Positions 48,091-56,616 of a DNA stretch of 64,000 nucleotides are shown here, one piece after another. The notes beneath the pieces were generated by a model, which had not been told where the DNA came from, ran no database searches, and saw only the letters and a program-made list of their open reading frames with translations. Position 1 is the stretch's first letter, and every line of letters begins with the position of its first letter. The position numbers were made by a program, and so were the translations under genes. This stretch comes from Campylobacter showae CSUNSWCD (GTDB lineage: Bacteria > Campylobacterota > Campylobacteria > Campylobacterales > Campylobacteraceae), in contig NZ_AMZQ01000010.1 of the NCBI RefSeq assembly GCF_000313615.1, positions 58,727-122,726 on the forward strand, written 5' to 3'.

Positions 48091-48455
48091 AAATTTTATT
48101 TTTCTTAGCGGCTACGATTGCGATTTTAGGCGCATTTGAGATAGAGGGCGGTTACGAGATCCCGCCCTCGGCACAAACTTACGGCAATGCACCGGTAATA
48201 AGCGATGAAATGATGAAAGAGTGCGTAAAAATTTACAACAAAGCGCTTGCAATAGAAAGAGCGTTAAATTCTACTTTCGTAAATCGGTATTCAAGCGAAG
48301 AGGTAAATTTATACAATCAAAACGTCCGTATGCATTCGCAGCTCATAGACTGGTTTAATGCAAATTGCGCCGGCAAGCAATCATACTCGGCGTGCAAGGC
48401 GGCTCAAGAACTAAACCGTCAAAGAGGGCTTCCCGAGCAAAGTTGCGGGTATTAA
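48087..48455 (+). CDS. Small exported protein inside the ter cluster
   Basis: 122 residues with a signal peptide (about 1-16). The mature part is polar and helical with four Cys (KECVKIY, NANCAGK, SACKAAQ, EQSCGY) that could form two disulfides. Not a known Ter subunit. Its place between a TerD-like gene and terC, with tight spacing on both sides, suggests a periplasmic partner of the system. Family not recognised. Confidence 0.65.
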   Translation: MKILFFLAATIAILGAFEIEGGYEIPPSAQTYGNAPVISDEMMKECVKIYNKALAIERALNSTFVNRYSSEEVNLYNQNVRMHSQLIDWFNANCAGKQSYSACKAAQELNRQRGLPEQSCGY

Positions 48456-48464
48456 GGAGAATTT

Positions 48465-49469
48465 TTGGATAATTTAGAATTTCAAACAATGATCGTTTTT
48501 ATCGTATTTGCCGTGGCAGCATTTGCGGTAGATTTTTTTGCGCACAAAAAAGACGAAAAAATCTCGCTCAAACAAGCCGCACTTTGGTCTATTTTTTGGA
48601 TAGCCGTTTCCGTAGCCTTTGGCGGATATTTGTATTTTGCGCGCGGAAGCGAAACGATGAGTCTATATTTTGCAGGGTATATTTTAGAAAAATCGTTATC
48701 CGTGGATAATTTATTTGTTATGATGGCAATATTTTCATGGTTCAAGATTCCTGAAATTTACCGTCATAGAGTGCTGTATTTTGGCATTATAGGCGCGGTT
48801 ATATTTAGACTCGTCTTTGTAGCCGTCGGAACGAGTCTGCTCGGGTTTTCGCCGTGGATGGAGTTTGTTTTTGCTGCCATGGTAGCTTATAGCGCGGTAA
48901 TGATGATAAAAAAGGACGATGATGAAGAGGAGATAGAGGACTACTCAAACCACCTGGCTTACAGGGCGGTTTATAGATTTTTCCCTGTTTTTCCGCGTCT
49001 TCTAGGGCATAGCTTTTTCGTAAAAAATAGCGAGATTTCAACTCAAATTTCAGTAGAAGAAAAGACGAAACTGCAAAATCAAATTTCCAAACTAAACGCA
49101 AAATGGATAGCTACGCCGCTATTTTTGTGTCTTTGCGTTATAGAGCTTAGCGATGTTATGTTTGCTTTTGATAGCGTTCCGGCCGTTATCGCAGTTAGCC
49201 GTGAGCCGCTTATAGTTTATTCGGCGATGATTTTTGCGATTTTGGGACTTAGGACGCTTTACTTCGTGCTAGAAGCGCTAAAAGACTATTTGGTATATTT
49301 AGAAAAAGCCGTTATAGCGCTTTTGTTTTTTATCGCAGCAAAGCTCGCCCTAAACGCTTCCGCGCATATCTTTCATCACGGATTTGAGATTTCGGCACAG
49401 GTTAGCTTGTGGATCATTTTGGGGATTTTAAGCATCGGAGTTTTGGCTAGCTTATTTAAAACAAAATAG
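48465..49469 (+). CDS. terC: TerC-family membrane protein
   Basis: 334 residues with about nine helices. It starts at TTG 48465 with AAGGAG five bases upstream. TerC hallmarks are EKSLSVDNLFV with acidic residues in the membrane, RHRVLYFGIIGA and VIELSDVMFAFDSVPAV. TerC proteins transport metal ions, probably Mn, during protein secretion, and partner TerD proteins in tellurite or stress resistance. A symmetrical hairpin lies after the stop. Confidence 0.93.
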   Translation: MDNLEFQTMIVFIVFAVAAFAVDFFAHKKDEKISLKQAALWSIFWIAVSVAFGGYLYFARGSETMSLYFAGYILEKSLSVDNLFVMMAIFSWFKIPEIYRHRVLYFGIIGAVIFRLVFVAVGTSLLGFSPWMEFVFAAMVAYSAVMMIKKDDDEEEIEDYSNHLAYRAVYRFFPVFPRLLGHSFFVKNSEISTQISVEEKTKLQNQISKLNAKWIATPLFLCLCVIELSDVMFAFDSVPAVIAVSREPLIVYSAMIFAILGLRTLYFVLEALKDYLVYLEKAVIALLFFIAAKLALNASAHIFHHGFEISAQVSLWIILGILSIGVLASLFKTK

Positions 49470-49531
49470 TAGAACGATCAAATTTATGCACATGACCGTT
49501 TTGATATGCTCTGTAGCCAAGTTTGAGCAAA

Positions 49532-49560
49532 ACTCGGTACGCCTATTTTGCGCACCGAGT
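49532..49560. terminator. Bidirectional hairpin between terC and the metB-type gene
   Basis: ACTCGGT-A-CGC (49532-49542) pairs with GCG-C-ACCGAGT (49550-49560) around a seven-base loop. It sits between convergent genes and would serve both. Confidence 0.65.
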
Positions 49561-49594
49561 ATAAAGTTAAATTTGTTCGAGATTGCAAGCAAAA

Positions 49595-50731
49595 TTAAAT
49601 TTTAGCTTTATTTATTGCCTGCTCCAAATCCGCGATCAAATCATCCGAATTTTCGATACCGACGGCAAGGCGTAGCAAACCTTGAGTAATGCCGATTTTA
49701 GCTTGTAAATCCTGCGAATAAGATTCATGAGTCATTGAGGCCGGATGGCAGATTAGACTCTCTACGCCGCCAAGGCTCACGGCTAGATCAAAAAGCTCCA
49801 AGCTTTTAGCAAAAATTTTATAGTCGTAGCCATCCTTTAGCTCCAGCGAGATTAGCGCGCCGATACCGCTAGCTTGGGCGTTTTGGATACGTTTTTCCTC
49901 GGCCGAAAATGAACCTGCGTAATACACGGCTTTAACGGCCGAGTTTTTTTCTAAAAATTCTACGATTTTTAGCGTATTTTCGCTTTGTCTATCAAATCTC
50001 ACGCTAAGAGTTTTGAGGCCTCTTATTAGATTATAAGCATCTGCAGGGCTTAGCGTCGCACCCAGAGTATTTTTCATAAAAGCTATACGCTCGGCTAGCG
50101 CATCGTCGTTCGTAGTCACGATTCCCGCAATTACGTCGGCATGTCCGCCGATATATTTCGTCGCACTATAAACGACGATATCGGCACCAAATTTTAGCGC
50201 TTTTTGATAATACGGCGTCAAAAAAGTATTATCGACGACGACAAGCGCGCCGTTTTTACGAGCTAGCTCGGCTAGTCTGGCGATATCCGTTACTCGCAGT
50301 AGCGGATTTGACGGCGTTTCGATAAATATCATCTTAACATCCTCGTCTAGACGAGAGATTTTATTTAGATCTTCGACGAGTTCAAATTTGATCCCGAAAT
50401 TTGCGAAAATACCGTTTGCGTAGCGGTAAGTGCCTCCGTAAACATTGCTGTTTAAAAGCACCTTGTCGCCGCTTTTTAGCAGGTTAAAAACCGCCGAGGT
50501 CGCCGCCATGCCCGAAGCTAGAGCAAATGCGTATTTGCTGTCTTCAAATTTAGCAAAAAGCTCTTCAAATGCATTTCTCGTCGGATTTGCGCTACGAGAA
50601 TAAGCGTACTTTTGAAAGTCGTCTAAACCGTCTTGCGCAAACGTCGTGGCAAGATAAATAGGCGGAACGACCGCGCCGTGAGGGTTGTTTTTGGCTTCGA
50701 GGCCTTTTACGATTAGCGTATCTATTTTCAT
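49595..50731 (-). CDS. metB: Cystathionine gamma-synthase/lyase-type PLP enzyme
   Basis: 378 residues of the Cys/Met-metabolism PLP family: YSRSANPTRNAFEE, ALASGMAA, FIETPSNPLLRV, and the PLP Lys in YSATKYIGGHADV. Sequence alone does not separate gamma-synthase (MetB) from gamma- or beta-lyase (MccB/MetC). It is the last gene of the operon that starts with the Cys-rich leader peptide and a cystine-type ABC transporter, so a lyase recycling imported cystine or cystathionine is as likely as MetB. The symbol is therefore provisional. Confidence 0.85.
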   Translation of the reverse strand: MKIDTLIVKGLEAKNNPHGAVVPPIYLATTFAQDGLDDFQKYAYSRSANPTRNAFEELFAKFEDSKYAFALASGMAATSAVFNLLKSGDKVLLNSNVYGGTYRYANGIFANFGIKFELVEDLNKISRLDEDVKMIFIETPSNPLLRVTDIARLAELARKNGALVVVDNTFLTPYYQKALKFGADIVVYSATKYIGGHADVIAGIVTTNDDALAERIAFMKNTLGATLSPADAYNLIRGLKTLSVRFDRQSENTLKIVEFLEKNSAVKAVYYAGSFSAEEKRIQNAQASGIGALISLELKDGYDYKIFAKSLELFDLAVSLGGVESLICHPASMTHESYSQDLQAKIGITQGLLRLAVGIENSDDLIADLEQAINKAKI

Positions 50732-50746
50732 TTTTTTCCTTTAAAT

Positions 50747-51484
50747 TTAAAAATCCATCGCCGAGATAAATTTGACTATGCGCGGCGAATCGCTGCTGAA
50801 AAATTCCTCCGCCGTACCGTCAAATTCGATATTGCCGCGCTCTAAAAATAAGATTCTATCCGCGACTTTGCGGGCGAAGTTCATATTATGCGTGACGATG
50901 ATGAGCGAGTCGCGCTCCTTGCTAAGGCCGCCGATGACCTTCAAAACCTCGGCCTCAAGCTCCGGATCAAGCGCACTCGTGGGCTCGTCCAAAAGCAAAA
51001 AATACGGCTTCATCGCAAGTGCTCGCGCTATCGCCACCCGCTGCGATTGACCGCCCGAGAGCCTGCTTGGATACTCGTGCTCCTTACCCTTCAGTCCGAC
51101 CTTTTCAAGTAGCGCCAGGGCCTCAATTTCCGCCTGATCTTTCGGGATTTTAAGCACCTGCACGGGGCCTTCGGTTACATTTTGTAGAGCCGTTAGGTGT
51201 GGAAATAGATTAAAGCTCTGAAAGACCATCCCCGTGTGCTCGCGAAACGGTAGCATATCTTTTTTCGAAATTTTACCGGCGAAATTTATCTTATCGCCTC
51301 CAAGCTCAAGCTCGCCGCCGTCCGGGATCTCGAGTAAATTTATGCAACGCAGCAGGGTTGATTTACCCGAGCCCGAGCTTCCTAAAATAACCGTAGTCTC
51401 GCCGTCTTTAAATTCTAAATTTAAGCCGTTTAAAACAACGTTGTCTCCGAATTTCTTAGTCAAATTTTTAAATTTTATCATCAC
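50747..51484 (-). CDS. Polar amino-acid (cystine-type) ABC transporter ATPase
   Basis: 245 residues with Walker A GSSGSGKST, Q-loop VFQSFNLFPH, signature LSGGQSQRVAIAR, Walker B FLLLDEPTSALD and H-loop THN, characteristic of GlnQ/TcyC-type ATPases. It overlaps the permease gene by four bases and lies 15 bases before the PLP enzyme gene. In this context cystine or a related sulfur amino acid is the likely cargo (inference). Confidence 0.9.
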   Translation of the reverse strand: MMIKFKNLTKKFGDNVVLNGLNLEFKDGETTVILGSSGSGKSTLLRCINLLEIPDGGELELGGDKINFAGKISKKDMLPFREHTGMVFQSFNLFPHLTALQNVTEGPVQVLKIPKDQAEIEALALLEKVGLKGKEHEYPSRLSGGQSQRVAIARALAMKPYFLLLDEPTSALDPELEAEVLKVIGGLSKERDSLIIVTHNMNFARKVADRILFLERGNIEFDGTAEEFFSSDSPRIVKFISAMDF

Positions 51485-52149
51485 ACGTACCTTGAAAATC
51501 TCTTCTCGAGCCTAGCTTGCAGAAACGTCAAAAACGTGCAGACTATCAAGTAAAAAAGCGCGGCGAGCACGTAAAGCGTGAGCGGATCGAAGGTGCGCGC
51601 GGCGATGCGCTGAGCAACCATAAACATATCGACCATTGTGATAGAAGCCGCAAGCGAGGTGTCTTTTAGCGTGCTTATAAAGATATTTGAAAGCGGGGGT
51701 AGCGAGATACGCGCGGCTTGCGGAGCGATTATACGGCGTAAAATTTGCGCGTAGCTCATACCAAGCGCCGTAGCGGCTTCCCACTGGCCTTTGGGCACCG
51801 AAAGCACGGCCGCCCTAACGGCTTCGGAAGCGTAAGCGCCGATATTTAGGCTGAAAGTTATGATCGCCGCGCTCCAAACATCGAGCGTAATACCCACGAT
51901 CGGCAGACCGAAATATACGATAAAAAGCTGCACCAAAAGCGGCGTGCCGCGAAATATCCAGATATAAAATTCGCTAAGTTGCTTTAAAATTTTGATATTT
52001 GCTATGCGCGCGATCGCCGTTAGCACCGCGATGAGAAGCCCCAGCGAAAAGGAGATCGCCGTAAGAGGCAGCGTCACCTTTATCATCGCTAGCGCCATAG
52101 GTTGTAGCGAGCTTAGCAAAAGCTCGCTTATACGGTCAAATTCGTTCAT
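51481..52149 (-). CDS. Polar amino-acid (cystine-type) ABC transporter permease
   Basis: 222 residues, about five helices, with the HisM/GlnP family motifs FRGTPLLVQLFIVYFGLP and ALGMSYAQILRRIIAPQAAR (EAA loop contacting the ATPase). Probably works as a homodimer since only one permease gene is present. Six bases after the binding-protein gene, four-base overlap with the ATPase gene. Confidence 0.9.
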   Translation of the reverse strand: MNEFDRISELLLSSLQPMALAMIKVTLPLTAISFSLGLLIAVLTAIARIANIKILKQLSEFYIWIFRGTPLLVQLFIVYFGLPIVGITLDVWSAAIITFSLNIGAYASEAVRAAVLSVPKGQWEAATALGMSYAQILRRIIAPQAARISLPPLSNIFISTLKDTSLAASITMVDMFMVAQRIAARTFDPLTLYVLAALFYLIVCTFLTFLQARLEKRFSRYV

Positions 52150-52155
52150 CGCCCG

Positions 52156-52908
52156 TTACCGCGAGACATCTTTGCCGAAATACCTGATCGAAATTTCAGC
52201 CAGCTTGCCTTCGTTTTTTAGCTCCTCTATCGCCTTGCTGATCTGATCGGCAAGTTCCGTATTGCCCTTTTGCACGATAGGCGCGGTATAGTCGGTATCG
52301 CTTCCCTCGGCGGCTATTTTAACTGGAGCGCCCGGGCGCTGCTTGATGAAGTCGTAAAATACGATATTATCGCGCACGACGGTATCTACACGCTTGCTAA
52401 CGAGAAGCTCCATGCTCTTGCTAAAGCTATCGACCGTGACGTTTTGCGCCCCGTAGCTAGCGGCCACCTTTGCCCAGTTGCTGGTAGCGGAGTCGGCGTT
52501 TTTCTTACCTTTTAGATCATCAAAGCTTTTGATATCGTCGTTATCTTTATGAGTGATGATGGCGCCGTGCACGACGGTGTAGGGCTGTGCGTAATCATAT
52601 TTTTTCTTGCGTTCGTCAGTAACGCTTACTTGATTAAATACCGCATCGGCCTTGCCCGCATCAAATGCCGCGAGCATCGCGTCCCACGGAGCGGTTAGGA
52701 ATTCGATCTTTAAATTTAACTTCTTAGCGACTTCACGAGCGATATCAACGTCGTAGCCCTTTAGCTCGTTTTTATCGTCATAATATGAAAACGGCGCGTA
52801 AGTACCTTCCGTAGCAATCGTTAAAACGCCCTCTTTTATGGTTTTGGCGTTTAAATTTAGCGTCAAAAATGCGCCCAGAGCCAAAATTTTTAGTAGTTTT
52901 GAAACCAT
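52156..52908 (-). CDS. Amino-acid ABC transporter binding protein 2 (cystine-type)
   Basis: 250 residues with a signal peptide (about 1-21, ending LNAKT). SBP_bac_3 fold: TEGTYAPFSYYDDKNELKG, YDVDIAREVAKKL and VFNQVSVTDERKKKYDYAQPY. A paralogue of the gene at 52950, with the same segments and nearly the same length. Differences cluster at VVHGAIITHKDN and SKRVDTVVRDN, close to the ligand pocket, so the two may bind different sulfur amino acids while sharing one permease. Confidence 0.9.
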   Translation of the reverse strand: MVSKLLKILALGAFLTLNLNAKTIKEGVLTIATEGTYAPFSYYDDKNELKGYDVDIAREVAKKLNLKIEFLTAPWDAMLAAFDAGKADAVFNQVSVTDERKKKYDYAQPYTVVHGAIITHKDNDDIKSFDDLKGKKNADSATSNWAKVAASYGAQNVTVDSFSKSMELLVSKRVDTVVRDNIVFYDFIKQRPGAPVKIAAEGSDTDYTAPIVQKGNTELADQISKAIEELKNEGKLAEISIRYFGKDVSR

Positions 52909-52949
52909 CTTTTATCCTTTAAATTTAGCTGCTTTTATGCGAGTAAAAT

Positions 52950-53708
52950 TTACTCCGAGATATCTTTACCGAAGTATTTGACCGAAATCTCTTTTAGCTT
53001 GCCTTCGCTTTTTAGCTCACCAAGAGCTTTGTTTACGTCGTTTACTAGCTCTTCGTTGCCCTTTTTCACGATGGCTGCGGAGTAGATCGGCTCGCTACCG
53101 CTAGCGGCTATTTTTAAAGGGGCGTTTGGACGCTGATTTATGTAATCATAGAAGGTCACGCTGTCGTTTATCGTTGCATCCGCACGGCGGCTGATGATGA
53201 GCTCCACCCCTTTACTAAAGCCGTCTACGGTGACTATCTGCGCGCCGTATTTTTGCGCGATGCCGGCCCAGTTGCTAGTCGCCGAATGCGCGCTTTTTTT
53301 GCCTTTTAGATCCTCGAAGCTTTTGATTTCATTATTGTCTTTATGAGTGACTAGCGCGGCATAGGCGACGGTGTATGGAACGGTGTAATCGTATTTTTTC
53401 TTACGCTCGTCCGTGATGCTTACTTGATTAAACACGATATCGGTCTTGCCCGCATCAAATGCCGCAAGCATCGCATCCCACGGAGCTTCGACGAATTCCG
53501 CTTTTAAATTTAACTTTTTAGCGACTTCGCGTGCCACTTCTACGTCGTAGCCCGTTAGCGCGTCGTTTTTGTCATGGTATGAGTAGGGCGAATACGTGCC
53601 TTCGGTCGCGATTTTCAAAACGCCGTTTTCGAGAGTTTTTGCATTTGCACCGGTTAAAAGAGCGAAGCTCGCCAAAGCAAGCAGAGAAGATTTTAGTAGT
53701 TTTTTCAT
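52950..53708 (-). CDS. Amino-acid ABC transporter binding protein 1 (cystine-type, FliY/TcyA-like)
   Basis: 252 residues with a signal peptide (about 1-23, ending GANA). Same SBP_bac_3 segments as the neighbour: EGTYSPYSYHDKNDALTGYD, FVEAPWDAMLAAFDAGK and FNQVSITDERKKKYDY. It is the first full gene after the Cys-rich leader. AAAGGAC precedes the ATG. Cystine specificity is inferred from family likeness, the PLP enzyme in the operon and the leader. Confidence 0.9.
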   Translation of the reverse strand: MKKLLKSSLLALASFALLTGANAKTLENGVLKIATEGTYSPYSYHDKNDALTGYDVEVAREVAKKLNLKAEFVEAPWDAMLAAFDAGKTDIVFNQVSITDERKKKYDYTVPYTVAYAALVTHKDNNEIKSFEDLKGKKSAHSATSNWAGIAQKYGAQIVTVDGFSKGVELIISRRADATINDSVTFYDYINQRPNAPLKIAASGSEPIYSAAIVKKGNEELVNDVNKALGELKSEGKLKEISVKYFGKDISE

Positions 53709-53835
53709 TTTTTGTCCTTTTTAAATTTATCGTTGGCTATTCATCTAAAAAGGCCCGCGAGTGCGGAGTTGAAAATATCTTTTTAAATGTTTAGCGACTT
53801 GCTAAGCACTTAAAAAGATATTCGTGCCTAGCGCC
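53709..53835 (-). promoter_or_regulatory. Attenuator-like leader between the Cys-rich peptide and the transporter
   Basis: On the minus strand the peptide stop is followed by a 13-bp perfect stem (AATATCTTTTTAA at 53810-53822 with its complement at 53774-53786). It is closed inside by TTAGC/GCTAA (53801-53805, 53791-53795). A GC-rich stem TCCGC-ACTC-GCGGG follows (53763-53767 with 53754-53758), and two bases later comes TTTTT (53747-53751), a terminator form. TTGCGA at the end of the Cys codons can pair with TCGCTAA in the long hairpin with one bulge, giving an alternative fold. Confidence 0.55.
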
Positions 53836-53883
53836 CTAGCTTTTCATTTCGCAACAACACATGTCGCACATATCGTTTTTCAT
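53836..53883 (-). CDS. 15-residue Cys/Met-rich leader peptide of the cystine-transport operon
   Basis: The frame reads MKNDMCDMCCCEMKS and a TAG stop. Four of 15 codons are Cys, three of them consecutive, and four are Met. AAAGG lies seven bases before the ATG. A candidate -10 box is just upstream, and hairpins plus the transporter operon follow. The arrangement matches amino-acid attenuation leaders: a ribosome stalled at Cys codons under cysteine limitation would change folding of the downstream RNA. Poly-Cys attenuating ORFs are known in mycobacteria. I know of no described case in Campylobacter, but cannot search. The peptide could alternatively bind metal. Confidence 0.6.
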   Translation of the reverse strand: MKNDMCDMCCCEMKS

Positions 53884-53913
53884 AGCGTACCTTTCGAGTA
53901 AAATTTGGCGGTA

Positions 53914-53919
53914 ATTTTA
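53914..53919 (-). promoter_or_regulatory. Candidate promoter -10 of the leader-cystine transport operon
   Basis: Minus-strand TTTTTTTGCATAAAAT gives an extended -10 (TAAAAT) preceded by a T-run and TG, the usual Campylobacter vegetative pattern. Transcription would begin about 20-25 bases before the leader ATG. Confidence 0.45.
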
Positions 53920-54180
53920 TGCAAAAAAAGTTTAAGATAAAATAAATTTATATTAAAATTTCGGATTTTATTTTTTAAATGATATAAATTTTGGATACAA
54001 AATCGGCTCTAATATCGATAAAATCGAACTATAAGTTAAATTTTAAATTTTATAAAAATTAAAATTTTGATTAGAATTTTTAAATTTAACTCATAATCTA
54101 GAACAGATTGCGTCTATAAGTAAAAATCCACGCTTTCAAACTCCAAAAATCGTTTTTATGCATCGGCCAAAGCAGTAAAT
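53920..54180. other. AT-rich gap between the leader promoter and proC
   Basis: Repeated AAATTT/TTTAAA words with low GC; no coding frame or structured repeat seen. It separates the divergent start region of the cystine operon from the 3' end of proC. Confidence 0.5.
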
Positions 54181-54969
54181 TTACTTGGCTCTCGCCTTTT
54201 TCACGCACGCGCCCACCGCATCCATCACCGCCGCGCGAAATCCCCCATTTTCCAGCGCTTTGACCGCTTCTATCGTCGTACCGCCGGGCGAGCAAATTTC
54301 GTCTTTTAAGGCTGCAGGATGCTTGCCGCTTTTTAGCATGAGCCGCGCAGAGCCCGCGACGCTAGCAGCGACGGCTTCGTACGCCAGCGCTCTAGGCAGC
54401 CCCTCAAGCACTCCTGCATCGGCCGCCGCCTCGATAAACATAAAAACATAGGCCGGCAGGCTACCCGCGATACCCGTAAATGCGGCAAATTTGGCCTCCT
54501 CCAGCTCATAAACGGCGCCGAAATTTTCAAAAATATCTCGCACCGCCGCCCGCTCGTCTGCGCTTAAATTTTCATTAAAACACAGCGCGCTTACGCCCTC
54601 TGCGATTGCCGCGGGAGTGTTTGGCATCGCGCGCGCGATCTTAGCCTGCGCGCCCAAAATTTGCGAGGCTTGCTCCAGGCTAAAGCTCGGGGCGAGCGTG
54701 ACTATAACCTTACCTCGCGCAGCGTCTTTTATCAAATTTAATATATCCACGTACGCCGCTGGTTTGGTCGCTAACACCGTGATATCGGCCGCCTGCGCGA
54801 CCGCAGCTTCGCTCTCGCAGGCGTTTACGCCGCATTTTTCGCGCAGAGCTGCCGTTTTGCTTCTTGCATAGACAAACACTCTCTCGCCGCCTAGCCTTTG
54901 CGCCAAATTTTCGATCATAGCGCCGCCCATATTTCCGCCGCCGATAAAGCCGATTTTAGGATTTTTCAT
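54181..54969 (-). CDS. proC: Pyrroline-5-carboxylate reductase
   Basis: 262 residues. N-terminal Rossmann start IGFIGGGNMGGAMIENL binds NADPH, and the C-terminal dimer domain has the family signature LPAYVFMFIEAAADAGV and CSPGGTTIEAV. Catalyses the last step of proline synthesis. Together with proA and proB in this window the pathway is complete but dispersed over three loci. The ATG overlaps the end of the upstream lipoprotein gene by four bases. Confidence 0.95.
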   Translation of the reverse strand: MKNPKIGFIGGGNMGGAMIENLAQRLGGERVFVYARSKTAALREKCGVNACESEAAVAQAADITVLATKPAAYVDILNLIKDAARGKVIVTLAPSFSLEQASQILGAQAKIARAMPNTPAAIAEGVSALCFNENLSADERAAVRDIFENFGAVYELEEAKFAAFTGIAGSLPAYVFMFIEAAADAGVLEGLPRALAYEAVAASVAGSARLMLKSGKHPAALKDEICSPGGTTIEAVKALENGGFRAAVMDAVGACVKKARAK

Positions 54970-55596
54970 TTTGCCGCCTTTCTTAGAGTGCCGATTTTGA
55001 CCGCCTTGCCGGCAAGCGCCTCGCGTATCGCGATATTTTCCGCCCAGATAGCGCCCGTAACCTGCCCGGGCGTCAAGGTATAAACGCCGCCCGTCTGCGC
55101 CTCGTCGCTAGCCTTAAAGTCGTTGCCCACAACCAGCTCATAGACGTCCTTCGTGTCGTTTTCAAATTTTATCGCCGCTTTTAGCGTCGGCGCTTCACCC
55201 TGTTTCGCCGCGCCCGCGTACTGCTCGAGTACGTTTTTGCTAAGCCTGCCGTAGACGCCGCCAAATTCGTCCAGATATATCCGCACGGCGCGCTTGTCCG
55301 AGTTTTTGCCGCCTTTTTCGCCCTTGCCGACGCTCACGCTCATCTCGTAGGCGGTTTCTCCCGTCGGAAAATCCTTAAATTTAGCGTCCGGGACGAAAAC
55401 CCGCACGTTGTCCGTTACTACTTTTTCGTCGTGCGTCTGCGGCGTTATGCCAGTTAGCACGATCGTGGATTTCACGTCCGCGCCTTTATCCGAAACAAGC
55501 GCGAAGATCGGCACCCGCGTAAGTAGCGTCGTTTCGTAGCAACCGCCAAAAATAAACGCCGCGGCAAAAGCAAAGATAAATTTTAGTTTTTTTCAT
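54966..55596 (-). pseudogene. Lipoprotein gene with frameshift at an A7 run just after the start codon
   Basis: From 55514 downwards a clean frame of 182 codons encodes a soluble protein. Upstream the same frame continues as KKLKFIFAFAAAFIFGGCYETT, a lipoprotein signal with lipobox FGGC. The only ATG with a ribosome site (AAGGAA, start at 55596) is out of frame by one base, because seven A follow it (T7 at 55587-55593); with six A it reads MKKLKFIFAF. So the gene is off here by slippage, switching or a sequence error. A GTG at 55514 would make only a cytosolic fragment. The mature family is not recognised. It overlaps proC by four bases. Confidence 0.65.
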
Positions 55597-55671
55597 CGGT
55601 TTCCTTTAAATTTACGCCGATTTTAGCATAAATTTCGCCTTTCTACGCCCGAGTGGCGAACCTGCGTCGGG

Positions 55672-56580
55672 TCAAATTTCATCACCGAAAAAGTCACCAT
55701 CGATGTCGCAAATTTCGATGTTTTGCCGCACTTGCACGCCGAGTTTATATTTTATCATCAGCTCCGCCAGCCGCTCTCCGTCGATCAAAACCACCGTGTG
55801 GCTTTGCACGTTTGCCGCATACTCTTTGGCATCCTTGCTAAATTTTGACGTCGTGATAAACACGCCCTTTTTGGTCTGCTTATCTGAGATCGCGCCGACG
55901 AATTTTTGAATTTCAGGACGAGAGACCGCGCCTTGCCAGCTTTTAGCCTGCACGTAAATTTGCGACAATCCAAGCTCATCCTCGTCTATAATGCCGTCTA
56001 TGCCGCCGTCCGCGCCGCTCTTGGTTAGCCTGCCTACTCCGTAGCCCATTTTTTCGAGCAAACGCGCCACCAAATACTCAAAAAAGCTCGGCTTTTTTTG
56101 CGAAATTTCGTCTAAAATTTGAGATTTTAGATTTTGCGCGAGCTCGTTTGCCGTCTCCACGATGATGTCGCTAGGCGTCTTTTCTTGCGTTGCTGTTTGC
56201 GAGATTTCGGCACTCGGCGCGCTTTTGTTTTTATAAATTTCATCGTACCAAGCCTCAAATTTCGCCTGCGCGTCTTTGCTTTTTAGCATCTGTTTGCCAA
56301 AATCCGTTATCTCGTACACGCCTCTGCCGGTTTTTTTGACTGGCTTTTTGGTGCCGGGCAAATTTACGACTTCTTTATTGCCCGCAAAGTACGACAATGC
56401 CCAGCCCGCGCGGTTAACATATAAAAGCATGCCGCTAGGTATCCTTTGCGAGAGTTCGTCGTCGCTAAATTTATAGTACTCCGCGACAAATTTACAAACC
56501 TCTTTTCTATCCACGCTGCCGCGCTCGCCGATAAATTTTAAAATCGGAAACATCATCTCTTTGTAGCTTGGTATCATCAC
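55672..56580 (-). CDS. mrr: Mrr-type restriction endonuclease
   Basis: 302 residues. The N-terminal winged-helix Mrr_N domain (about 1-100, with the basic KKPVKKTGRGVYEITDFGKQ-like wing) is followed by the Mrr_cat nuclease: GADGGIDGIIDED and QIYVQAKSW carry the D...QxK catalytic residues. Mrr enzymes cut methylated foreign DNA (type IV). It is solitary, with no methyltransferase nearby, which fits a modification-dependent enzyme. GC is slightly low. Confidence 0.88.
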   Translation of the reverse strand: MMIPSYKEMMFPILKFIGERGSVDRKEVCKFVAEYYKFSDDELSQRIPSGMLLYVNRAGWALSYFAGNKEVVNLPGTKKPVKKTGRGVYEITDFGKQMLKSKDAQAKFEAWYDEIYKNKSAPSAEISQTATQEKTPSDIIVETANELAQNLKSQILDEISQKKPSFFEYLVARLLEKMGYGVGRLTKSGADGGIDGIIDEDELGLSQIYVQAKSWQGAVSRPEIQKFVGAISDKQTKKGVFITTSKFSKDAKEYAANVQSHTVVLIDGERLAELMIKYKLGVQVRQNIEICDIDGDFFGDEI

Positions 56581-56616
56581 TCTCCTTTATCCATTAAATT
56601 TTATAAATTTGACTCC

